Assembly (NCBI RefSeq): GCF_023897015.1
Contig: NZ_JAMHFY010000016.1
Location: 56,916-120,915, forward strand
DNA length: 64,000 nucleotides
Direction: 5' to 3'
DNA from: Desulfosporosinus nitroreducens
GTDB taxonomy: Bacteria > Bacillota > Desulfitobacteriia > Desulfitobacteriales > Desulfitobacteriaceae
The notes below the pieces were generated by a model, which ran no database searches, had not been told where the DNA came from, and saw only the letters and a program-made list of their open reading frames with translations. The position numbers and the translations under genes are program-made. Shown here one piece after another: positions 52,289 to 61,275 of the stretch; the first letter of the stretch is position 1; each line of letters begins with the position of its first letter.

Positions 52289-52316
52289 ATTATAAAGAAA
52301 TATATTTAGAGAGCAA
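52289..52316 (-). promoter_or_regulatory. candidate promoter of the opp operon
   Basis: TTGCTC (52311-52316), 16 bases, TATAAT (52289-52294) on the minus strand, giving a leader of about 80 bases. A second TATAAT farther upstream has a weak -35 box (TTCAAT). The gap 52201-52573 otherwise holds only the terminator of the two-component genes. Confidence 0.5.
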
Positions 52317-52531
52317 ATTTGAGGTTGTCTCTGGCTTCACTGTAGTGACTCAGTGAATTCTACCTTTAGTTGTTAAGATTCAGGTAATGAACCTATTCGA
52401 AATATTCATTCTCTTCCCCCTCTAAATTAATACTACAATTCTGACTAATTATAACAAGAAACTTAGACTAAATTGAAGAAATAAAAATGAGAAAAAGGGG
52501 AAATTAATTCTTCATTGTCCGATCCAAGAAG

Positions 52532-52556
52532 AAAAACCTTAGGGATATCCCTAAGG
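52532..52556 (-). terminator. rho-independent terminator of the two-component operon
   Basis: CCTTAGGG (52537-52544) and CCCTAAGG (52549-52556) around ATAT, followed on the minus strand by TTTTTC. It lies 18 bases past the response-regulator stop and separates it from opp. Confidence 0.9.
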
Positions 52557-52573
52557 CGATAATGATTATACAA

Positions 52574-53200
52574 TTAAATCCAACCATATCGATTTTTTGG
52601 TCTTCCTATTTTTTGATAACTAGGGATTGACCGCACCTTGCCATTTTGAACAAGATACGTAAGATATCGATAAACTGTAGGGACGGCTAGCGATAATTCT
52701 TTCGAAATCTCCTCCACTGTAGAAGGTTGCTGACAAGCCGTGAGGTGTCGTTCTATATAGGACAGGGTCGTTTCGCTAATTCCTTTGGTTACAAACACTT
52801 CGTATTGCATTTTTGGTGTTGCTTGAACAGTCTTTGTCATATCCAACAACCGCTTATGCAATTGAACGCGAGCAATCAAATCCGGCGCTTTGACCGGTTT
52901 AAGTGCAAAATCGGTGGCGCCTGCATCCAGAAAACGGTCGGCAATTTCTTGCCTTTCATCTACAGTGAGTACAAGAATAGGTATTTGTTGATCTTGTTCC
53001 CGAATCAGGCGAACCGTTTCTAAGCCATCAATTTCAGGCATATGATAATCCGCTAAAATGATATCCGCTCCATGATTAAGGAACCCCTGAATTCCCTCTC
53101 TCCCATTGGGATAGGCTATGGGATCCCAACCAACATACTTAAATATTTCACTTAACGTATAGCGCAGGGATAGTTCATCATCAATGATTATTATTCTCAT
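52574..53200 (-). CDS. response regulator, DcuR/CitB-like
   Basis: 208 residues. The receiver domain has D7/D8, the phosphoryl acceptor D51 (ILADYHMPEIDG), T79 and K101 (LKPV). The C-terminal part (about 140-208) is a helix-turn-helix domain of the DcuR/CitB kind (ISKELSLAVPTVYRYLTYL). It overlaps the kinase gene by four bases. Targets are unknown; the neighbouring opp operon is one candidate. Confidence 0.9.
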   Translation of the reverse strand: MRIIIIDDELSLRYTLSEIFKYVGWDPIAYPNGREGIQGFLNHGADIILADYHMPEIDGLETVRLIREQDQQIPILVLTVDERQEIADRFLDAGATDFALKPVKAPDLIARVQLHKRLLDMTKTVQATPKMQYEVFVTKGISETTLSYIERHLTACQQPSTVEEISKELSLAVPTVYRYLTYLVQNGKVRSIPSYQKIGRPKNRYGWI

Positions 53201-54528
53201 TGGCTTTCTCCCAGTGGCAGGGTTATCCAGACCTTCGTCCCTTGCCCTACTTCACTTTTTATATTAACGGATCCTTCGTGTCCTTCTGCAACTTTTTGTA
53301 CAAAAGCTAAGCCAACTCCAGGATGGTTTTTTGTGCTGTAGCCGGTCTTCCAGATACTTTTTACATCATTCGCCAAAATACCGTATCCATTGTCTTCAAC
53401 CTCTAATTTTACAGTGTTTTGCAATGTTTTGGCGCGCAAGACTACCCTTCCATTCTCCCGCCCTTGAATGGCATCCAACGCGTTATCAATTAAATTTATG
53501 ATTGCTCGAGTTAACCTGATTTTATTAATGTAAAGACTTGATTGAGGTTCCCCCTCTAATTCAATATCCACCTTTAAATTCGTACCACTTAGACGACTAG
53601 CTCGAATATAATCGATTAGTTCTTTAAGCTCACACCAGTTCTTTCGATCCTCATATAAAATTTCTGAGACCATTTTGCTCATTGAATTAATAGAACCATA
53701 GATAGTTTGGCAATATTCTCGCATCTTAGGATCCGGCCATCGTATCTCCATCAATGAAACCAGTCCTTCGATTGTAGCAAGCGGAGTTTTAAGGTCGTGG
53801 ACAAGATGGAGAACTTCACGTCCTGAACGAGATTCATTGGCTTCAAGTTGGGCACGATGTAGGTCCTGTGAAATAGCCCATTTCTCCATATATAAAATCA
53901 AGTAAATCCATAAAGTAATAGCACTAGCTACGAAGATAAAAAACAACACATTCGCATAAAGTGCGAGAACCTGACCAAATCCAATTTGGATCGCTACCTG
54001 TTTTATTTTTATCGATAAAGAACCTTGTCCGAAACCATAAGAAGTAAGAAAAGGAATTTGATTTAACCAGGCAACACCAAAGATCAATTGGGAGAAAACC
54101 AGTAGTTTCATCCCCATATTTAATTTTTGTTTGCTTAATTTCTGCATCACCGCGATTGATAGCCAAAGAAAAATATCTGTGGCCCCAAAACTATAGTTTA
54201 ATGGAGTCATCACATTGACGATAACGTAAGCGAGCGGTACTACAGTCAGGGGAATGATGGTTTTAAAACCAGGACAATTGAACGCGTCTGCCATCCCATC
54301 TCCCAACATCACCACGCTGAGAAACTGAGGAGTGGAAATAATGGTATTTATTGACACAACGAGAAAGGCATTAACCATTAACGCACTTCCGTCTGTTTTT
54401 TGGTTCATGGTTTGGAGTAATTGATCCAATCCTAAAAGTTGAGGTTTTAACCAATACGGTATTAAAATTCCCAACAAAAATAGTCCAATTCCTAACCATA
54501 TTTTCCTTGACCTAACGACGCTTCCCAC
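53197..54528 (-). CDS. sensor histidine kinase
   Basis: About 443 residues from GTG at 54528, which has AAAGGTGG upstream; starts at 54552 or 54597 (ATG) are possible. Six or seven membrane helices fill the N-terminal half (about 8-215), with no large extracellular loop, so it likely senses something in or near the membrane. The H-box LVHDLKTPLATIEGL carries the phosphorylated His; then the N-box NLIDNALDAI, G1 VEDNGYGI and G2 HPGVGLAFVQKV of the HATPase. Pairs with the regulator downstream. Confidence 0.88.
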   Translation of the reverse strand: MGSVVRSRKIWLGIGLFLLGILIPYWLKPQLLGLDQLLQTMNQKTDGSALMVNAFLVVSINTIISTPQFLSVVMLGDGMADAFNCPGFKTIIPLTVVPLAYVIVNVMTPLNYSFGATDIFLWLSIAVMQKLSKQKLNMGMKLLVFSQLIFGVAWLNQIPFLTSYGFGQGSLSIKIKQVAIQIGFGQVLALYANVLFFIFVASAITLWIYLILYMEKWAISQDLHRAQLEANESRSGREVLHLVHDLKTPLATIEGLVSLMEIRWPDPKMREYCQTIYGSINSMSKMVSEILYEDRKNWCELKELIDYIRASRLSGTNLKVDIELEGEPQSSLYINKIRLTRAIINLIDNALDAIQGRENGRVVLRAKTLQNTVKLEVEDNGYGILANDVKSIWKTGYSTKNHPGVGLAFVQKVAEGHEGSVNIKSEVGQGTKVWITLPLGESQ

Positions 54529-54609
54529 TGCATTACCACCTTTCCTACTCATGTTATTATAACATGAAATCGGAATTGGATAATTTCTTTCCCACATAGC
54601 CTCTATTGT

Positions 54610-54779
54610 TTATGCTCGCACCTTACTTCCATGGATGACGCTAGCCAAAACCTTGCCCAGCTCTTGAAGCCTGTAAGGTTTTGCAATCACGTCGTAAAAG
54701 CCGTACTTTTATAGTCGGACAGTGTGTCGGATGAGTAGCATGGAAAAGTAATTGGTAAGGCTTTAACTGATGGTAGTCC
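54610..54779 (-). pseudogene. remnant of a response-regulator receiver domain, frameshifted
   Basis: Two minus-strand frames share the end of a receiver domain. One reads LPITFPCYSSDTLSDYK, then the other reads YGFYDVIAKPYRLQELGKVL and ends VIHGSKVRA at TAA 54610. Together they match the beta-4 to alpha-5 part of a receiver, including the K-P pair, with a frameshift near 54710. The front of the gene is missing. It probably belonged to a hybrid kinase. Confidence 0.6.
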
Positions 54780-54795
54780 TAGAAAAAGAAATAAG

Positions 54796-54836
54796 AGGTC
54801 TGAATATGACAGACAGCTTCAATCACATTCAGACCT
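54796..54836 (-). terminator. rho-independent terminator of cbiD
   Basis: AGGTCTGAAT (54796-54805) pairs with ATTCAGACCT (54827-54836); on the minus strand it is followed by CTTATTTCTTTTTC. It lies about 45 bases past the cbiD stop. Confidence 0.8.
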
Positions 54837-54880
54837 TGTTATATGCATTACACGATAAAGTTGAAATACTCAGTAATTGG

Positions 54881-56008
54881 TTAAGGCTCAATCGACCACG
54901 CCCACCCTTGTTCCTCCACCATCTTAAGAGCTTCCTGATCCCAGCCAACCGGTCGGCCGTCTAATAAGGTCATAATCGTTCCAACGCTAAGACGCCCAAA
55001 GGTGTAAGCCTGGGCTCTTTCACTCGCTAAGTGTGCCAGATGATGAAGCAATTTTTGCTCTCCAAGGAGCAAGAGTTCGGAGGTTGCCCCTTCTGTCGTT
55101 GGAAACTCGGCCAGATGCTTCAAGGTATCTAAATTAAGACCAGCTAATGCAGCGTGTGCCAGTAAGACTTCCATTCGAGCATCTGCAACTCGATTATGCG
55201 TATGGAAAATTCCGCCGGAAACCTTAATGAGCTTGCCAACATGCCCCAAGAGAATGACGCTTTCAATCCCCCGATAAGCGGCCTCCTCTAGCATATAGCC
55301 TACAAAATTACTCATCTGTATTACGGCTTCGGGCGGAACTTTAAAGCGTTCAGTTGCTACCCTGTATCCGTAGTGCCCCGGGGTGAACACAATGGTTTTA
55401 TGCCCATAGGCAACTGCTTGATCCAACTCCGGCAGTATGGAAGTTTTAAACGCTTCCTCGGACATCGGTCGGACGATCCCACTTGTCCCGAGGATTGAAA
55501 TTCCCCCTATGACCCCAAGTCTCGGATTAAGCGTGCGCAAAGCGGTAGCTTCTCCCTTAGGAACTTCGATAATAACTTCGATTTCTTCATCGGGAAAAAC
55601 CTCTCGGACTGCTTCACGGATCATTCTTCTAGGTACCGGGTTAATGGCATTTTCCCCAACTGAGATCGCCAAGCCTTTTTTCGTGACGGTCCCAACTCCC
55701 TTGCCTCCGCGAATGTGAACTTCTCCTTGATGAGAAATGAAACGTACCATCGCACGAATTTCAAGGCCATGAGTGATGTCCGCATCATCCCCACCATCTT
55801 TTAGAATACTGGCCCAAGCTTGAGGGTATCCGGATTCTCCGCTGTGAATGGGCATCATTAAGCGCGCCGAATTCGGCAGTGGAATCTCTGCCTGCTCCGC
55901 TAAACTGTTCCCTTTAAGCAACTGACAGGCGGCTTTTGCCGCACCCGCAGCACAACTTCCTGTAGTATATCCTTCACGCCAAGTATGTCTATCTTTATCT
56001 CGTGCCAT
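54881..56008 (-). CDS. cbiD: CbiD, cobalt-precorrin-5B C1-methyltransferase
   Basis: 375 residues. REGYTTGSCAAGAAKAACQ near 12-30 is the family's conserved start; further on GKGVGTVTKKGLAISVGENAINPVPR and GTSGIVRPMSEEA match CbiD. The enzyme adds the C1 methyl group in the anaerobic pathway and is the one ring-modifying step missing from the operon at 32.6-45.6 kb. ATG at 56008 behind GGGAGAG. A 123-base gap with a TATAAT but poor -35 box precedes it, so it may be read from its own promoter or from the ECF operon. Confidence 0.94.
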   Translation of the reverse strand: MARDKDRHTWREGYTTGSCAAGAAKAACQLLKGNSLAEQAEIPLPNSARLMMPIHSGESGYPQAWASILKDGGDDADITHGLEIRAMVRFISHQGEVHIRGGKGVGTVTKKGLAISVGENAINPVPRRMIREAVREVFPDEEIEVIIEVPKGEATALRTLNPRLGVIGGISILGTSGIVRPMSEEAFKTSILPELDQAVAYGHKTIVFTPGHYGYRVATERFKVPPEAVIQMSNFVGYMLEEAAYRGIESVILLGHVGKLIKVSGGIFHTHNRVADARMEVLLAHAALAGLNLDTLKHLAEFPTTEGATSELLLLGEQKLLHHLAHLASERAQAYTFGRLSVGTIMTLLDGRPVGWDQEALKMVEEQGWAWSIEP

Positions 56009-56131
56009 AGTTTCTCTCCCACATTAAATTTAATCGAAAGTACAATCGTTATTATTATATAGCCCTGAATTGATTCATCGACCTTTGATATCAAGAAAAT
56101 GTAAGTCATATAGAGCCAGTTTTTGATGAAC

Positions 56132-56944
56132 CTATAATACTCCCAGCTGCAGTCTGAATCGGACAAAGAAACTCAATGTTATCAACAGAACTATAAATGA
56201 CATTACCCAATAATCCCTTGGAGCAAAGGCTATTTCGCGCATAGATGTCCAAGTTCGCGTCAAACCGTACCCTCTGTTAAGCATTGCCATCGATAGTGAA
56301 TTAGCCATCATTATTGAATTAATAAACAAGGGAACCATAATCGGTATATAGGATCGGATGGAACCGATGATCCCTTTCTCGTTGAATTTAGTACCACGCG
56401 CTCTTTGGGCCTCTAAAATTTGCCGGCGTTTTTTATCTAGGGTTGGAATAAATCGAATCGCTGTTGTCAGCATCATAGAAACTTCAACTGGCATCTTCAT
56501 CTTTTGAAAGAACTGGGTGAAATCATCAATTGATGTGGTTAAAATCAAGACCGACGAAGCGATCATCATACTAAAAAGACGAAAAATAAACGTACTTCCC
56601 ATCATAAATCCCCCTACAGTAGCCCCCAGCCTTTCTCCAGGAAGGGCATAAAAGAGGATCGTTTGACTGGATACATGTTCAAAGCGCTCAGGTGCAAATG
56701 TAAATCCTGTGATTAGAATAATCGATATGAAGATAGGAATCAAGGGAATCATCATTCCCCAGATCTTTTGCAAGGGGATTTTTATCCAAAAGGCTAAAAG
56801 CCCAGTAAGCGAGACAAGCAAAAGCTGATATTTTGGATCCTGAAATAGAAAGGAAATTATAATAAACCCTAAGAACCCGAGCATTTTTGTCCGGACATCC
56901 AGATGATGGAGCAAGGTCTCCCCTGGTAAATACTCTATAAGCAT
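56132..56944 (-). CDS. ecfT: EcfT/CbiQ, ECF transporter transmembrane protein
   Basis: 270 residues with about five membrane helices. The ATPase-coupling motif is seen as EAQRARGTKFNEKG (AxR type) and MLNRGYGLTRTW later. Its ATG overlaps the end of the ATPase gene by ten bases, so the two are coupled. It joins the EcfA ATPase to the substrate-binding S component. Confidence 0.9.
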   Translation of the reverse strand: MLIEYLPGETLLHHLDVRTKMLGFLGFIIISFLFQDPKYQLLLVSLTGLLAFWIKIPLQKIWGMMIPLIPIFISIILITGFTFAPERFEHVSSQTILFYALPGERLGATVGGFMMGSTFIFRLFSMMIASSVLILTTSIDDFTQFFQKMKMPVEVSMMLTTAIRFIPTLDKKRRQILEAQRARGTKFNEKGIIGSIRSYIPIMVPLFINSIMMANSLSMAMLNRGYGLTRTWTSMREIAFAPRDYWVMSFIVLLITLSFFVRFRLQLGVL

Positions 56945-58776
56945 CCTGACTGCTCCCTGCTTTCGAACATCGCCGCAAACTCACTTGATTCGATCAAGGG
57001 TTCGGGCCCGAAAATATCCTCCAATTGGAATGAGAGCCTGCATAATTGGGGTGGAACAATAGCAGAGTCAAGAAGAATTTGTTCGTTGGAAAAAACACTC
57101 TTTGGCGTGCCATCTAACAAAACACCGCCGTCTTTCAAGACAATAACCCTCTTTGCATATTGAGCAACTAAGTCCATATCATGACTAATCATGATAATTG
57201 TCGTCCCTGCAGTGTGAAGTTTACGGATCAAAGCCATCATGGTCTGAACTCCTGTCCAGTCTGAGCCCGTGGTCGGTTCATCTATGATCAGGACTTTAGG
57301 GTTTAAGACAAGGATTGAAGCCACAGCAATCATTTGCCGTTCTCCTTTGCCCAAACTAAACGGATGAACGCTGCGGTATCTTTCTAAACCAGTATACTGG
57401 AGAACCTGTTCAACACGTTCCTTGATTTCCTTACCTTTAAATCCCGCGTTCTTGAGCCCAAATTCCAACTCTTTCTCGACCGTAGCTGAGAAAATCTGAT
57501 GATCCGGATTTTGAAAGACATAGCCGACAGTTTTTGACAAATCGGAGGTATCATACTTTAGAGTATTCATGCCCCCAATGATAACCTCACCACTGGTTGG
57601 TTTCAAAAGTCCGTTAAAATGTTTGGCTAAAGTCGTTTTTCCTGCTCCGTTTTGTCCGATTAAAGCCACGAAATCCCCTGCTTCAACCATCAGATTAATC
57701 CCTCTCAATGCGGTCTGATCTGAGTTATATTGATAATTTAGATCCCTGACTTGAACTGCAATTTCTTTCTTAGACAAGTGCAGTTCTTGCTGAAGCAAGC
57801 CATCCTTTCTCTGTTCTGACCCAAACCCTTGACCTGGTACTGGCACTTGCACTTGTCTTTGTGCTAGGCCTTGTAAATGCCCCTGCCAATGTCCGTATTT
57901 GGGTAAAAGCTCTCTAATCAAACCTTCTGCAGATGGGATATCTAAGGGGATTTCAGCGAGGGTAATCCAACCCTTTTCGTAGAAATCCCATCCGATCTGA
58001 GTGACTGGGAGGGGCTTAATCCCCCACTGACGCAAGAGGGGCAGATTGCGAAAGAGTTCTGAAGGAACTCCTCTCCAAACTAATTCTCCCTGGTTAAGTA
58101 CCACGACTTCATCTGCCTTATAAATCAGTTCTTCGCTGGAGTGTTCGACTAATATAATGGTTAAATCCTTTTTCCGCCGCAAATCCGCTAATGTCGTGTA
58201 GATTTCTGAGCGTCCTGCCGGATCGAGTTCTGAAGTTGGTTCGTCCAGCACCAGAATTTCTGGTTCCATCACCAGGACACCCGCAATCGCCAAGCGTTGT
58301 TTTTCACCCCCCGACAGCTCCTCAGATAAACGATCGTTATACCCTTGGAGGCGAACCTTTTCTAAGATTTGATTAACTCTCTGTTTAATCTCCTCTAAGG
58401 GCACTAAAAAATTTCGAGGACCAAATGAGGTGTCTTCCTCAACCGTTCGTCCAATAATTTGTGTCTCTGGGTCCTGGAGGACAAGTCCCAAAACTTTAGA
58501 CAAGGACTGTACTGCGGTTTTCCCGACATCCTTTCCAGCTACACTTACCCGTCCTGTTAGTTTTCCCTCCAGAAGCTGAGGAATCAGACCGTTCAGACAT
58601 AAACTCAAAGTCGTTTTCCCTGCCCCAGTGGACCCCATTATGAGAATGAATTTTCCTTTTTCCACGTCTAAGCTAATGTTTTTCAAGCTTGGTTCTACTG
58701 CATTTGGATAACGATAAGAGAGATTTTTAATGCAGATTGCACTTGCTTGGCATTTTTCATTTTCCAAGGTCTCCAC
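56935..58776 (-). CDS. ecfA: EcfA1-EcfA2 fused ATPase of an ECF transporter
   Basis: About 613 residues with two ABC domains in one chain. First: GSTGAGKTT, signature LSGGEKQRLAIAG, Walker B EILVLDEPTSELD. Second: GQNGAGKTT and KVLIIDEPTTGSD, but its signature reads SLGKGERQ in place of LSGGQ, a variant seen in some fused ECF ATPases. A linker with repeated Gln/Val/Pro separates them. GTG at 58776 follows GGGGTGA and is preferred over GTG at 58785, which lies inside that sequence. Confidence 0.92.
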   Translation of the reverse strand: METLENEKCQASAICIKNLSYRYPNAVEPSLKNISLDVEKGKFILIMGSTGAGKTTLSLCLNGLIPQLLEGKLTGRVSVAGKDVGKTAVQSLSKVLGLVLQDPETQIIGRTVEEDTSFGPRNFLVPLEEIKQRVNQILEKVRLQGYNDRLSEELSGGEKQRLAIAGVLVMEPEILVLDEPTSELDPAGRSEIYTTLADLRRKKDLTIILVEHSSEELIYKADEVVVLNQGELVWRGVPSELFRNLPLLRQWGIKPLPVTQIGWDFYEKGWITLAEIPLDIPSAEGLIRELLPKYGHWQGHLQGLAQRQVQVPVPGQGFGSEQRKDGLLQQELHLSKKEIAVQVRDLNYQYNSDQTALRGINLMVEAGDFVALIGQNGAGKTTLAKHFNGLLKPTSGEVIIGGMNTLKYDTSDLSKTVGYVFQNPDHQIFSATVEKELEFGLKNAGFKGKEIKERVEQVLQYTGLERYRSVHPFSLGKGERQMIAVASILVLNPKVLIIDEPTTGSDWTGVQTMMALIRKLHTAGTTIIMISHDMDLVAQYAKRVIVLKDGGVLLDGTPKSVFSNEQILLDSAIVPPQLCRLSFQLEDIFGPEPLIESSEFAAMFESREQSGCL

Positions 58777-58793
58777 GATTTTCACCCCATTAA

Positions 58794-59309
58794 TTAAATG
58801 AGCCGGCTTCCTTTAATTGCTTTGTAGGCTACTGCAGAAATAATAACATTAAGAGTTGCTCCAACCACTAAGAAAGGCAAAAGCGCTAGAACTCCGCCCA
58901 TACCCATCATTGGAAGCATGGCAAAGGCTGAGACTACCCCATTAAGCACAATTCCAACGATGACTGCCGGAATCAAACCAAGCTTCTCATTGACCCAACG
59001 ATAGGCTACAGCCCATAAAGCCATTTGCAATGCAACATACAGATGGACCGGAATTGTCAAAGTGAATCCGACAACCGCCGCTGTCAACAAGTGTCCAAAA
59101 GCAATAACTATCGCACCGGTTAGCCCGCCAAAGGCTAAGGCACAAAAAAATCCGGGCGCAGAATCCATGCCAATCGTTCCAACCGGACTTGGAATTTTAA
59201 TGAGCGCTCCTACGGCACTTAAAGCAATGAAGATGGCCATAATCGATAATCTTTTAACATTCCAAGCGGAAAGTTGTAATTCCTGTTGTTCTATTCCTAG
59301 ATTCTTCAT
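58794..59309 (-). CDS. cblT: ECF transporter S component, probable alpha-ribazole transporter CblT
   Basis: 171 residues, five or six membrane helices, the size of an ECF substrate-binding subunit. A start like NVKRLSIMAIFIALSAVGAL is usual for these proteins. The neighbours decide the likely ligand: a cobalamin riboswitch upstream, an AIR-synthase-like protein (CblS type) 28 bases before it, and its own ATPases and EcfT after it. Known CblT takes up alpha-ribazole. Cobalt or another B12 precursor would be the alternatives. ATG at 59309 behind GGGAGG. Confidence 0.75.
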   Translation of the reverse strand: MKNLGIEQQELQLSAWNVKRLSIMAIFIALSAVGALIKIPSPVGTIGMDSAPGFFCALAFGGLTGAIVIAFGHLLTAAVVGFTLTIPVHLYVALQMALWAVAYRWVNEKLGLIPAVIVGIVLNGVVSAFAMLPMMGMGGVLALLPFLVVGATLNVIISAVAYKAIKGSRLI

Positions 59310-59337
59310 ACAAATATTCCTCCCTAATTTAAATTAT

Positions 59338-60078
59338 TTAGTATAATTCACCTATTATCGTTAAGGGCAAATTTAGAGAACTTAATAATCTTTGATCTAA
59401 GGCCCCGGATGACGAAAAAATAAGACATGTAGACGGACCTGCTGATTTATCTAAATCAAGAGTACAGGCAGGAGCAAATTTAAATCTAGTATTGATCGAA
59501 GAGGCCAATTGTTCTGCTTCTAGTCGTATCCCTCTTGATCCTATTGGAATTATGTCATGAATACTTGAACTTTCTAAGAGGGTTTGAACCGATTTTACTT
59601 TTATAATTTCTGGGTCCTCCGGATTGCTAAGTTCAGGTCCGACCTTAGGGAAGCCTAAACAATAGACGGCGTCTCCAAGTTGTGCTGTTCCAATACGCAG
59701 CTTATTTTTCTCAGCTAGTCCGATTACGCTGACTCCAAGGCCAGTTTGCATTGTGGACATATTTTTCTCAGTGCTTATCGCAACAGGGAGACTTTCTAAT
59801 CCTGCGGATTCCAGTTCATCATTCACCCCCTTTAATAATTCATCGCCAGTCGGGCACGGCTCATTTGAAATTGCCACGGTTAGCATCTGTGGTACACCTC
59901 CTGTAGAAAGGACCTCCAACAGCGCGACCCTTGTGGTCAATTTTCCTGTTATAAAGCACGAAATCTTGTACACATCAAATTCCTTCATACCAATTGCTCC
60001 ACAGGAATCACAGGAAACGACCAAAGATTGTGTTTCGTTTATCGAAACAACTTCAACATCCCGACCGAGATATCCCAA
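59338..60078 (-). CDS. cblS: AIR-synthase-related protein, probable alpha-ribazole kinase CblS
   Basis: 246 residues of the PurM/ThiL-related ATP-dependent family, without clear purine-pathway context. Seen: SCDSCGAIG near 22-30, KLTTRVALLEVLSTGGVPQMLTV in the ATP-binding half, GLGVSVIG, and a C-terminal half-domain. CblS of Listeria/Geobacillus is an AIR-synthase-like alpha-ribazole kinase that works with CblT; this gene is directly behind a cobalamin riboswitch and ahead of an S component, the same pairing. TTG start at 60078 behind GAGAGGTGA. Confidence 0.75.
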   Translation of the reverse strand: MGYLGRDVEVVSINETQSLVVSCDSCGAIGMKEFDVYKISCFITGKLTTRVALLEVLSTGGVPQMLTVAISNEPCPTGDELLKGVNDELESAGLESLPVAISTEKNMSTMQTGLGVSVIGLAEKNKLRIGTAQLGDAVYCLGFPKVGPELSNPEDPEIIKVKSVQTLLESSSIHDIIPIGSRGIRLEAEQLASSINTRFKFAPACTLDLDKSAGPSTCLIFSSSGALDQRLLSSLNLPLTIIGELY

Positions 60079-60109
60079 ACTTTTTCACCTCTCATATAAA
60101 TTAACAAAA

Positions 60110-60175
60110 CAAAAAAGTTCACAGTCTAATTTTCATTTTCAACTAGTATGAAAATGAAAACTGACCATGAACTTT
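60110..60175 (-). terminator. terminator of the cblS riboswitch leader
   Basis: AAAGTTCA (60114-60121) pairs with TGAACTTT (60168-60175), and the interior continues as a long A/T-rich stem (TTTTCATTTTCA/TGAAAATGAAAA). On the minus strand it runs into TTTTTTTGTTTTG. It sits between the aptamer and cblS and is the likely expression platform. Confidence 0.85.
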
Positions 60176-60195
60176 ACCTTTGTTCATGACTTTAA

Positions 60196-60345
60196 GTTAC
60201 AGGCAGGTCTCCTGACTTAGAATCATCAACTTTATGCGCCTTCCCGGTTTCCCAGTGGCTATGCATAAGTCTCCTCTTTACAGTGGTGGGTCCGTCCGGG
60301 ATTCTCACCCAGTTCCCTATTCTCCCTTTGCAGGGCACCAGTAAC
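60196..60345 (-). promoter_or_regulatory. cobalamin riboswitch controlling cblS-cblT-ecfA-ecfT
   Basis: On the minus strand P1 is GTTAC (5') with GTAAC (3'). Between are GGTGCCC, GGGTGAGAATCCCGG, the box GGACCCACCACTGTA and AAGTCAGGAGACCTGCC, as in the first riboswitch. It should shut the salvage and uptake genes when cobalamin is plentiful. Confidence 0.95.
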
Positions 60346-60436
60346 AAACGAATGATTAAGTTATATGTATTTTAATGCAAACTGCGTTAGATTACAAGAG
60401 TGAAATTCCAGACATTTCTTTCAGTTTTTACTCAAA

Positions 60437-61234
60437 TTAATCGTACAACCCTTTACGATGAGCGGTCAAATACTGCATACAGAATGAATCTTGTCCCAAT
60501 AAAGCTTGAGAGGCGTAAACAAAGCCCATCATTGCTTTGTCAAGAGGATCTAATATATAGGCATCCATGCCTGCATCCATTGTTTGAATCATGAAGGCTT
60601 GATTTAAAATTTTTCGGTTAGGGAGTCCATAAGAAACGTTACTTAAACCACAAGCTGCGTGAACAAGAGGAAATTCTTTGCGAATGAAACGAACTGTATC
60701 GAGAACATCGTTACCACAATTATCCCCTGTACTAATTGGAGTAACAAGCGGATCTAAGTAGATATCATCTTCAGGAACTCCTGCAGCTGTAAGATCACCC
60801 ACTAATTTTTTGACAATGGCGATACGTTGCTCTGCAGATGTCGGAACACCCGTATCATCCATACACAAGGCTATAACTTTTGCCTTGTATTTCAGAACCA
60901 GAGGCAGTACCGCTACATAGCGTTCTTTTTCCGCAGTTATTGAGTTAACCATAGGTTGACCATTTTTTACAGCTGCCAGTCCTGCTTCCATAGCCTCTGT
61001 CCTGGGCGTATCAATACAAAGAGGAGCCGACACTGCTTCCTGAATAGTGCGAACAAGCCATTCCATTGTCTCTACTTCATCGTGTACCATAGTACCACAG
61101 TTGACATCTACGTAATGAGCTCCAGATTCAACTTGTTTTTTCGCCAGTTCCTGGATAAAGACTGCGTCTCTTTGCTCTACTGCAGGTTTAACAACCTTTC
61201 TGCTGGTGTTTATAAGTTCGCCAATAATTAACAT
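60437..61234 (-). CDS. second methylcorrinoid:tetrahydrofolate methyltransferase (MtgA-type)
   Basis: 265 residues, same family as the gene at 30934-31737, with GELINTSRK, DVNCGTM, and AACGLSNVSYGLPNRKILNQAF in place. It is less tied to mtaCB; its neighbours are DUF1638 and a hydantoinase-like gene, a grouping I associate with methylotrophic methyltransferase clusters. ATG at 61234 behind TAGGAGGCG. It likely transfers methyl groups between a corrinoid protein and tetrahydrofolate. Confidence 0.88.
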   Translation of the reverse strand: MLIIGELINTSRKVVKPAVEQRDAVFIQELAKKQVESGAHYVDVNCGTMVHDEVETMEWLVRTIQEAVSAPLCIDTPRTEAMEAGLAAVKNGQPMVNSITAEKERYVAVLPLVLKYKAKVIALCMDDTGVPTSAEQRIAIVKKLVGDLTAAGVPEDDIYLDPLVTPISTGDNCGNDVLDTVRFIRKEFPLVHAACGLSNVSYGLPNRKILNQAFMIQTMDAGMDAYILDPLDKAMMGFVYASQALLGQDSFCMQYLTAHRKGLYD

Positions 61235-61275
61235 TTGTCGCCTCCTAACTTAACTTTCGCAGATCCGCTTAATAG

